Translations under genes and position numbers: made by a program
Shown here: piece by piece, positions 1 to 5,316 of the stretch
Layout: each line of letters starts with the position of its first letter
Numbering within the stretch: position 1 is the first letter of the stretch
Source of the DNA: Desulfonatronum sp.
Lineage (GTDB): Bacteria > Desulfobacterota > Desulfovibrionia > Desulfovibrionales > Desulfonatronaceae
Length of the DNA: 5,316 bases
Reading direction: 5' to 3'
Assembly: GCA_007127655.1 (NCBI GenBank)
Contig: SKYX01000104.1
Coordinates: 1-5,316 of the forward strand
Notes under the pieces: generated by a model
What the model was told of the DNA's origin: nothing
Databases searched by the model: none
The model's input: only the letters and a program-made list of their open reading frames with translations

Positions 1-1
1 T

Positions 2-625
2 CATGACGATGTGATCCTGACAAGCCCGCTTCCCGAACCGTCCCCCCCGGTTGAGCCGGCCACGTCCGCTGCACCGCGAACCGACTTCAGAGCGGCAGAA
101 ATCCAGCTGGACGCCGCGGATGCCGGGCTGGAAAGGGAGGCGGCACGGTGGCTTCCCCGCGTGAACATGGTGGCTCGTCAGCAGTGGTTCGATGGTCGGG
201 AGCCTTTTAATGTGAACTCCGAAGGATGGCTGCTGGCCGTGAATCTGCAATGGACGTTGTTCGAGGGCATGGATCGAAAAGGGGCAATTGCCGAAGCCAA
301 GGCGCGCAGAAGGCTCTCGCGCATCGAACTGGAACAGGTCCGCCGTGAAGTGGTGCGTGACCAGGAGCAGACGCGCAGTGATTGGCATGCCGCATGGTCA
401 GCCTGGCAGGCATCGGGCAAGGCCCTGGAATCCGCAACCATCGCGGCCACACTGGCCCGAAGACAATACGAGGAGGGAGTGGGCAGCATGAATGACATGC
501 TGGTGACCCAGGCACTGCTCCACCAACGCCAAGTTGACCATGTCCGCCTGCAGTATCGTGCATTCATGGTCTCAATGAACGTTTATCTCGCCCACGGCCT
601 GGACCCGCTGGAGGCGTTTCCCTGA
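2..625 (+). CDS. TolC/OprM-family outer membrane efflux channel, 3' part (5' end outside window)
   Basis: This is the C-terminal part, about 207 residues, of an outer membrane efflux protein: the trimeric channel that ends a tripartite pump at the cell surface. The frame is open from the left edge (H-D-D before the GTG at 11), so that GTG is most likely an internal Val and not the start. After a Pro-rich linker (about residues 9-20), the second structural repeat of the family follows. It has the helix-like stretch DFRAAEIQLDAADAG, the ARWLPRVNMVARQQWF segment entering the beta-barrel, and WLLAVNLQWTLFEG as the next strand. A long Gln/Glu/Arg-rich helix comes next, then the typical YEEGVGSMNDMLVTQALL helix. 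Family members are usually 400-500 residues, so roughly half is missing to the left. The stop lies 8 bases before the adaptor gene, which fits an efflux operon. Assignment to the family is firm; subfamily and substrate are not known. Confidence 0.92.
   Translation, partial: HDDVILTSPLPEPSPPVEPATSAAPRTDFRAAEIQLDAADAGLEREAARWLPRVNMVARQQWFDGREPFNVNSEGWLLAVNLQWTLFEGMDRKGAIAEAKARRRLSRIELEQVRREVVRDQEQTRSDWHAAWSAWQASGKALESATIAATLARRQYEEGVGSMNDMLVTQALLHQRQVDHVRLQYRAFMVSMNVYLAHGLDPLEAFP
610..614 (+). promoter_or_regulatory. Possible Shine-Dalgarno GGAGG ahead of the adaptor gene
   Basis: GGAGG inside the last codons of the channel gene is the only strong purine-rich ribosome-binding match near the adaptor start. 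It sits 19 bases before the ATG at 634, longer than the usual 5-10. It is 7 bases before an in-frame CTG at 622. Either translation starts at 634 by coupling to the channel gene, or a rare CTG start is used. It may also be a chance match. Confidence 0.3.
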
Positions 626-633
626 GCACCCTG

Positions 634-1773
634 ATGCAGCGCCCACATCTGCTCCAGAGACTTCTTGCCGGATTCCTGGTTGTCATGTTGTCCGGGCTTA
701 TTCTGTCCGGGCTTATCGGTTGCTCCGAGCCGGAACAGTCGACCCCTTCAGCCCAGGCTGCCCCGATAATGGTCGACGTCGTCGAGGTCCAGCCCTGGTC
801 CGCCGCAATGAGCCGGCGGTTCCCCGGGGTGCTCCGGCCGAAAAAACGGGCGGTGCTCAGCACCCGGATGACCGGAACGCTGGAGACAATTCCGGTGGAA
901 GCCGGGGATCAGGTTTCACAGGGCGCCATATTGGTTACGGTCGAATCCCGCGATGTGCGGGCCGCCATTGCCGCGGCGAGGGAGACGCATGCGGCTGCCC
1001 AGGCAGCTCATGAGCAGGCGAAAAAAACAGTAGGTCGCCTTTCCAGACTGTTCGCGGAAGGGCTGATTCCCCGTCAGCAACTGGAAGAGGCGCAGGTCGG
1101 GAAACGGGAACTGGCTGCCAAGGCCCGGAGAGCATTGTCGGAACTGGAAACCCAGCGGGTCAACCTCGACTATGCACGGCTCACCGCGCCGTTTTCCGGA
1201 ACGATCAGTGACGTCCTCGTGGACCAGGGAACGTTCGTCGGCCCGGGTACCCCCGTCCTTGTCCTGGAAGACCGATCGTCATTGCGCATTGACGTTCCCA
1301 TCTCGGCAACAGCGGGTGATCACCTGACATCCCAACACACATATGTTCTGCGCAGTCCGGTGGGGGACGACACGTATCCGCTCCGGTTTGTTGCGGTCGT
1401 CCCGGCAATGGAAGGCCACGGCGTCGGCCAACGACTCCGGCTGGTTCTGGAACGTCCCGCACCACACCTGCGGCCCGGGCAGGCCGTAACCGTCCTGGCC
1501 CGCCACGATGGACCCCCAAAAGACGTTCGTGCGGCCTTGCCCAGGGAGGCCCTGATCCATCAGGGCCAATTGAGCGGAGCGATGCTGGTTCGGGCTGATA
1601 CCAACACGCATTTTGCCATCCTGCGTTGGATACAGACCAGCGAATTGGACGGCGGGGAGGAGGGCCTGGTTCCCGTCATCAAGGGGCTGGAGCCCGGCGA
1701 CCTGGTTGTCCTGAACCCGCCTCGGGAACTGCGGAGCGGCCAGCGGGTGATTCCGAACATGGTGACCCCCTGA
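634..1773 (+). CDS. RND efflux periplasmic adaptor (membrane fusion) lipoprotein
   Basis: This complete 379-residue protein should link the RND pump to the outer membrane channel in the periplasm. Residues 1-29 are a lipoprotein signal peptide: a basic start, a hydrophobic core, and the lipobox LIGC with Cys30 as the lipidated residue. Ser31 at +2, not Asp, would favour outer membrane sorting under the enteric Lol rule. The first lipoyl half follows (about 81-105, GTLETIPVEAGDQVSQGAIL). An Ala/Glu/Arg-rich alpha-helical hairpin covers about 106-180, and the second lipoyl half about 183-213 (LTAPFSGTISDVLVDQGTFV). Beta-barrel and membrane-proximal domains come after (about 214-379, with HLRPGQAVTVLA and IKGLEPGDLVV). 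This order and length are typical of the HlyD/AcrA-type adaptor family. ATG 634 was chosen because it gives the full signal peptide and no ATG, GTG or TTG lies in frame for at least 80 bases upstream; no good ribosome site precedes it. It overlaps the pump gene by one base. Confidence 0.95.
   Translation: MQRPHLLQRLLAGFLVVMLSGLILSGLIGCSEPEQSTPSAQAAPIMVDVVEVQPWSAAMSRRFPGVLRPKKRAVLSTRMTGTLETIPVEAGDQVSQGAILVTVESRDVRAAIAAARETHAAAQAAHEQAKKTVGRLSRLFAEGLIPRQQLEEAQVGKRELAAKARRALSELETQRVNLDYARLTAPFSGTISDVLVDQGTFVGPGTPVLVLEDRSSLRIDVPISATAGDHLTSQHTYVLRSPVGDDTYPLRFVAVVPAMEGHGVGQRLRLVLERPAPHLRPGQAVTVLARHDGPPKDVRAALPREALIHQGQLSGAMLVRADTNTHFAILRWIQTSELDGGEEGLVPVIKGLEPGDLVVLNPPRELRSGQRVIPNMVTP
688..717 (+). 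repeat. 15-base in-frame tandem duplication in the adaptor signal peptide
   Basis: Two adjacent 15-base units (688-702 and 703-717) match at 13 of 15 positions; the shared core TGTCCGGGCTTAT is perfect. They encode LSGLI twice (residues 19-23 and 24-28), immediately before Gly29-Cys30 of the lipobox. The duplication lengthens the hydrophobic core by five residues without changing the frame. Confidence 0.8.
1761..1765 (+). promoter_or_regulatory. Likely ribosome binding site for the RND pump, with TGATGA stop/start overlap
   Basis: GGTGA lies 7 bases before ATG 1773 and can pair with the 3' end of 16S rRNA. The adaptor stop (TGA 1771-1773) shares its last base with that ATG, a classic coupling arrangement. 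This supports 1773 as the pump start, although the frame stays open upstream to at least 1626. Confidence 0.5.
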
Positions 1774-4700
1774 TGAATCAACGGATGGACCAACGGATGG
1801 ACCAACCGGAGCAGCAAACGGAGCAGCAACTCGGATTGGCCGGTCGCATCGCGAACCGGCTCATCGATTCCCCGCTGGTTCCGTTGTTCCTCATCGCGTG
1901 CCTTCTGCTCGGCGGCTACGGACTCCTGGTCACTCCCCGCGAGGATCGCCCGGATATCGACGTTCCTACGGCCATGATCCTCATACCCTGGCCCGGTGGG
2001 GGGGTGGAGCGCATCGATGAGCAGCTGGCACGGCGTTCCGGGGCGTGGGTCAGGCAATTGTCTTCCGTGACCGAAGTACGCAGCAGCAGCTCGAGCCATG
2101 CCGCGCTCCTCGTCGTGGAGTTCGCCGCGGGAACCACGGAAACCACGGCCTACGCCGAACTCCAGGAGCTGTTCGGCTCCCATGCGGACCATCTCCCTGT
2201 CGGGGCCGGGCCGGTGCGCATTGAGACAACCAACGAACAGCGCCTGGCCGTGCTGGTTGCAACCATCAGCAGCGACGGCCATTCCCCTCGGGAACTGGAT
2301 CAGATGGCCGGCGAACTGGCCGCCCGTCTGGAGTCCGTGTCCGGTGTGCGCAGCATTGTCCGCTATGGAGGGCAAAAACGGACTGTTGAAGTTCTGCCCC
2401 GTCCCGAAGCCATGGCGGCCTACGGCATCCACCTGCATCACATCGCGCTGGCCATTTCCGGGAATGCCCGGACAGTGCCCCTGGGCATGCTGGTCCATGC
2501 CCCGGTAACCCAGGCCCAGGCCGGGACGGATATCCGCAGCCTGGAGAAGCTGGCCCGTTTGCCGATCGGTCGGGATCAGTCCGGTCCGGTCTATCTTGCG
2601 GATCTGGCCGACATCCGTGATGGCGACCTCGGAGCGACCCAGGCCGTTCTGCACTGGCATCGGGATTACCCGGACAGCTCCTGGGGCGTTGCGCCAGAAA
2701 TGAGGGCTGCCGTGGCCTCGCCGGCCGTGTCTCTGGCGGTGACCGTCGTCTCCGGTGAAAATGTCAGCGACGTCACCCGGCGCGTTTCGGCACGGCTGGA
2801 AGCGCTGCAACGCGAGCTGGTGCCGGATGACGTGCATGTGGCCGTCACCTATGATGCCGGGAAAGATTCCACCGAGCGCGTCTACCGCGTCCTCCGCCAA
2901 CTGCTCTCCGGCACGCTCGTTGTTGTCGGGATCATCTGGCTCGGCCTGGGATGGCGGCCCGCCGTGGTCATTGCCCTGATGATGCCGACCTCGCTGGCCA
3001 TCGTGCCCTTTGTCTACAACAGGTTCGATTTTACGCTGAACCCGGTTTCCATTGCCGCGATGATTCTGGCCATCGGGATTCTTTCCGATGATGCGGTGGT
3101 GATGCTGGAGAATATCGCCCGCCAGTTTCGCAAAGCCGGGGAAAAAAGCCGCGAGTTGACGGTGAAGGCCGTGAACGAGGTGGGCAACCCCACGATCCTC
3201 GCGGACATTCTGGTTGTGGCGACCCTCTTGCCCACAGCGGCCATTTCCGGGGAAATGGGGCAGTATATCCGCGCCATCCCAGTGGGGGCTTCCGTGGCCG
3301 TGCTGTTTTCACTCCTGGTTGCCCTGACCATCACACCCTATTTCGGATGCAGGTTGCTTCGGGCCACTGGCTCCGACACGCAGGACACCAGTGCATCCCA
3401 GGATCGTCGGGATGCGGAGGAAACAGGTGCTGTTCGCGCATACCGCGCCGTGATCGGCCCGTTTATCGCCCATGGCCTGCTGCGCTGGATGCTGTATGCC
3501 CTGCTCTTGCTCTGCCTGTTGGCCAGCTTCGCGTTGGTCGGCCTGCGCGTGGTCCAGGTCGGCTTGACCCCCTTGCTGGACCGCCAGATGTTCAGCGTGG
3601 AAGTGGAGCTTCCGACCGACGCACCACTCGCTGAAACACTGTCCGCGACATCGATACTGGAAATGCACCTGCGAGAGATACCGGAAATCCGCTCCGTAAC
3701 GACGTATGTCGGCACCAACGCCCCGGTGCTGTCTCCCCCGGCGATCATGCCGGTTCCCGAGGATGTCCGGCCGCATCAGGCCAGCCTGCATGTGGAACTT
3801 GTGCCCAAGGCGGATCGTGACCGGCTCAGTTACGACGTCAGCCGGGAGATAGCCCGACACCTTGTCGACTGGCTGGCCCCATTTCAGGCCGTTGGGTTCA
3901 TCTCCAGAATTCCCTCGGGACCCTCCAACGATCGGGATGTCACGGCCGAACTATTCGGCAGCGATCCGCAAACCCGCCAATCCATGGCCGATCGTCTCCA
4001 GGACTGGTTCCGGGACCACCCGGATGTTCTGGTCACCCAGCAGTTCCCCAGGCCGGCCTTGGATCTGCTCGATCTTTCCGTTGATCCGCAGCGCACGGCC
4101 ACCTTAGGGGTGAATCCCGCGGAAGTGACCCGCACCCTGCTGCTGGCCGTCAAGGGCCAGGCCGTCACGGACATGCAGCAGGGTGCTTCCCGTGAGTCCA
4201 TTCCGGTGATGGTGCGCCTGGATGAGGATCGCCGCAGCGATCCGGATGCGTTGCGCGCCCTCTATGTCCATAACTTCGAGGGGATTCCGGTCTCCCTGGA
4301 GGACCTGGTGGACTTCACCATCCTGCCCGGCGAACCGATCCGGTTTCGACGGGACCTGCTGCCTGTCCTCACGGTTGTCGCGGATCTGGATCGTTCCCGG
4401 CTTCAACCCGTGAGTCTCCAGCTTGATGCGTCCCGGGAACTGCACGAGAAAGACGGGGATGAAGCCATTTCCGTGCGCTGGTTTTCCGGACCGGAGGCGC
4501 CCAGCCACCCTGTGATCACCTGGGCAGGGGAGTGGGAAATGACCCGGGATGTCTACCGGGATCTGGCCGCTGCGGGCCTGGTGGTCATGCTGGTAGTCTA
4601 CGTCCTGCTGGCGGGCTGGTTCGGTTCCTACATTCTGCCGTTGCTGATCATGCTGCCCATCCCACTGATATTCATCGGCGTTCTTCCCGCCCACTGGATC

Positions 4701-5063
4701 TGGGGAATCAACATCGCCGGCACCGGGGTTCTCGGGGTGATCGCCCTGGCCGGGATCGTGGCCCGAAACTCGATCCTTTTGGTGGATTTCATCCGGCAGC
4801 GTGAAGCAGAGGGCATGGCGACACGGGAAGCCGTGATCCAGGCCGGGGCCCAGCGGACCCGCCCCATCGTGCTGACCGCGGCAACCGTGATGTTCGGGAG
4901 CGGCGTGCTGGTGTTCGAACCGTCCCTGGAGCCGCTGGGCCTGACCCTGGCCAGCGGCGTCCTGATTTCCGTTCCACTGACATTGCTGCTCATTCCTCTC
5001 CTCTATTATCATTTGTACGGGATCCTGCTGAACAAAGAGGGGGAGCAGGGTGGCAATGCATAA
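1773..5063 (+). CDS. RND-family (AcrB-like) inner membrane efflux pump
   Basis: This complete 1096-residue protein is the proton-driven transporter of the tripartite system, expected as an inner membrane trimer; AcrB has 1049 residues. The usual RND plan of two repeats of six membrane segments is visible. TM1 is about 34-54, a large periplasmic loop 55-372, and TM2-TM6 about 375-525. A polar cytoplasmic stretch (527-560) precedes TM7 at about 570-592. The second periplasmic loop is 593-926, and TM8-TM12 span about 930-1083. TM4 carries the hallmark Asp pair D439-D440 in GILSDDAVVMLENI, matching AcrB D407/D408. TM10 reads ALAGIVARNSILLVDF, so R998 stands where AcrB has K940, with N999 after it. 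Dense segments such as SVTEVRS, the LTPLLDRQMFSVEVELP loop and WAGEWEMTRDVYRD look like a drug/organic-substrate type RND pump, not a CusA-type metal pump, but the substrate is inferred only weakly. Start 1773 is set by the stop/start overlap and GGTGA; ATGs at 1785 and 1797 are alternatives. The frame is intact throughout. Confidence 0.95.
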   Translation: MNQRMDQRMDQPEQQTEQQLGLAGRIANRLIDSPLVPLFLIACLLLGGYGLLVTPREDRPDIDVPTAMILIPWPGGGVERIDEQLARRSGAWVRQLSSVTEVRSSSSSHAALLVVEFAAGTTETTAYAELQELFGSHADHLPVGAGPVRIETTNEQRLAVLVATISSDGHSPRELDQMAGELAARLESVSGVRSIVRYGGQKRTVEVLPRPEAMAAYGIHLHHIALAISGNARTVPLGMLVHAPVTQAQAGTDIRSLEKLARLPIGRDQSGPVYLADLADIRDGDLGATQAVLHWHRDYPDSSWGVAPEMRAAVASPAVSLAVTVVSGENVSDVTRRVSARLEALQRELVPDDVHVAVTYDAGKDSTERVYRVLRQLLSGTLVVVGIIWLGLGWRPAVVIALMMPTSLAIVPFVYNRFDFTLNPVSIAAMILAIGILSDDAVVMLENIARQFRKAGEKSRELTVKAVNEVGNPTILADILVVATLLPTAAISGEMGQYIRAIPVGASVAVLFSLLVALTITPYFGCRLLRATGSDTQDTSASQDRRDAEETGAVRAYRAVIGPFIAHGLLRWMLYALLLLCLLASFALVGLRVVQVGLTPLLDRQMFSVEVELPTDAPLAETLSATSILEMHLREIPEIRSVTTYVGTNAPVLSPPAIMPVPEDVRPHQASLHVELVPKADRDRLSYDVSREIARHLVDWLAPFQAVGFISRIPSGPSNDRDVTAELFGSDPQTRQSMADRLQDWFRDHPDVLVTQQFPRPALDLLDLSVDPQRTATLGVNPAEVTRTLLLAVKGQAVTDMQQGASRESIPVMVRLDEDRRSDPDALRALYVHNFEGIPVSLEDLVDFTILPGEPIRFRRDLLPVLTVVADLDRSRLQPVSLQLDASRELHEKDGDEAISVRWFSGPEAPSHPVITWAGEWEMTRDVYRDLAAAGLVVMLVVYVLLAGWFGSYILPLLIMLPIPLIFIGVLPAHWIWGINIAGTGVLGVIALAGIVARNSILLVDFIRQREAEGMATREAVIQAGAQRTRPIVLTAATVMFGSGVLVFEPSLEPLGLTLASGVLISVPLTLLLIPLLYYHLYGILLNKEGEQGGNA
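1779..1802 (+). repeat. 12-base tandem repeat (two perfect copies) at the pump 5' end
   Basis: The unit CAACGGATGGAC occurs perfectly at 1779-1790 and 1791-1802, and a degenerate third copy begins at 1803. It encodes Q-R-M-D repeats, so each copy adds an in-frame ATG (1785, 1797) after the one at 1773. The region lies in the predicted cytoplasmic N-terminal tail before TM1. Confidence 0.85.
1806..1829 (+). repeat. Second 12-base tandem repeat in the pump N-terminal tail
   Basis: Two adjacent 12-base units match at 11 of 12 positions, sharing CGGAGCAGCAA. They encode P-E-Q-Q and T-E-Q-Q. Together with the preceding repeat they make a Gln-rich tail of about 20 residues, longer than the few residues seen before TM1 in AcrB. 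Confidence 0.75.
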
Positions 5064-5103
5064 CTGGAGATTGTGAACCATCCTTTCACGAGAATGCAAA
5101 ATA
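5064..5103 (+). other. 40-base intergenic gap between pump and phospholipase D-like gene
   Basis: This short, relatively AT-rich gap separates the pump stop (TAA) from the next start. It contains a small inverted repeat, GTGAA at 5073-5077 and TTCAC at 5085-5089 with a 7-base loop, and no T-run after it. GAGA at 5090-5093, 10 bases before ATG 5104, is a weak ribosome-site candidate. I see no convincing promoter or terminator, so read-through from the efflux operon remains possible. Confidence 0.4.
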
Positions 5104-5316
5104 ATGTCCGAATCATCAAAGCCTTTGCTCCGTCCGGGCAGAAATTGCTGGGACATCGCTTCAGCACAACGAGCCACCGTGCTGCGCAATGGGGAAGCCT
5201 ATTTCGCGGCGGTGCATCATGCGCTGCTCCAGGCCCGCGAACAGGTGTTCATTCTCGGCTGGGATATCCACAGCAAGGTGGAGCTGTTGCGCGGGGAGGC
5301 CGCTGCCGAGGCCAAA
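5104..5316 (+). CDS. Phospholipase D-like protein, N-terminal fragment (3' end outside window)
   Basis: The first 71 codons of a gene that runs off the right edge, still open at the last base. The segment GRNCWDIASAQRATVLRNGE followed by AYFAAVHHALLQAREQVFILGWDIHSKVELLRG resembles the start of bacterial phospholipase D / cardiolipin synthase-type proteins. In these, a short polar leader precedes the strand-helix-strand (here VFILGWDI) that opens the first PLD domain. The family hydrolyses or transfers phosphodiester bonds, usually in phospholipids, using two HxKxxxxD (HKD) motifs. Neither HKD motif is in the window, so activity cannot be judged. No signal peptide is apparent. ATG 5104 is the only ATG, GTG or TTG between the upstream in-frame stop (TGA 5074-5076) and the conserved region. 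It lies 40 bases after the pump gene on the same strand. The family call rests on recalled pattern similarity over a short stretch. Confidence 0.75.
   Translation, partial: MSESSKPLLRPGRNCWDIASAQRATVLRNGEAYFAAVHHALLQAREQVFILGWDIHSKVELLRGEAAAEAK

Noticed and set aside
11..13. GTG as the true start of the channel gene
   Set aside because: The frame is open to the left edge, the protein would begin in the middle of the TolC-like fold, and no signal peptide follows. The gene is truncated by the window.
1626..1772. Extended start of the pump gene, 49 codons upstream of 1773
   Set aside because: The extension overlaps the conserved C-terminal part of the adaptor gene, its translation is Gly/Arg/Pro-rich with no similarity to RND N-termini, and ATG 1773 has a stop/start overlap and GGTGA at good spacing.
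1560..2900. Long open frame of 446 codons on the - strand
   Set aside because: It lies antisense to the adaptor 3' end and the pump gene, whose protein is clearly conserved. Its translation is rich in His, Gly, Arg and Gln with no recognisable domain, as expected from the complement of a high-GC coding frame.
5073..5089. Inverted repeat GTGAA/TTCAC as a terminator
   Set aside because: A 5-base-pair AT-containing stem with a 7-base loop and no following T-run is too weak for an intrinsic terminator and could occur by chance.
4104..5189. Long open frame of 361 codons on the - strand
   Set aside because: It is antisense to the pump 3' half and the PLD start, with low-complexity Gln/His/Asp/Gly composition and no family resemblance. 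It is a shadow of the real genes.
5094..5316. Alternative frame from ATG 5094 through the right edge
   Set aside because: It is open but its translation shows no recognisable pattern, while the frame from 5104 gives the PLD-like segment VFILGWDI.

Overview
The window reads like a high-GC (by eye about 60%) Gram-negative bacterial chromosome. The evidence is a complete inner membrane / periplasm / outer membrane efflux gene set, which only makes sense in a cell with two membranes. A proteobacterium or a relative such as the Desulfobacterota is a reasonable guess, but nothing here fixes the taxon. All genes are on the + strand and packed almost without gaps.

Layout: (1) 2-625 is the 3' part of a TolC/OprM-type outer membrane channel gene whose start lies left of the window. 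(2) 634-1773 encodes a complete lipoprotein periplasmic adaptor (membrane fusion protein). (3) 1773-5063 encodes a complete RND-family inner membrane pump of 1096 residues. (4) 5064-5103 is a 40-base gap. (5) 5104-5316 is the 5' end of a phospholipase D-like gene that runs off the right edge. No stretch over 300 bases lacks a gene, and I see no RNA gene, mobile element or CRISPR array.

The first three genes form a tripartite efflux operon: channel, adaptor, pump. The gap between the first two is 8 bases, and the next two share one base (TGATGA), so co-transcription and coupled translation are very likely. The RND pump would use the proton gradient to capture substrate from the periplasm or outer membrane leaflet. 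The adaptor would bridge it to the channel, which opens to the outside. The substrate cannot be read from sequence. The operon's promoter is not in the window. The phospholipase D-like gene follows in the same direction and could be a read-through member, but its functional link is unproven.

I did not find a new system. The points worth a second look are small: two in-frame micro-duplications (in the adaptor signal peptide and at the pump N-terminus), an Arg at the pump position usually held by the proton-relay Lys, an adaptor start without a ribosome binding site, and the neighbouring lipid-enzyme gene.
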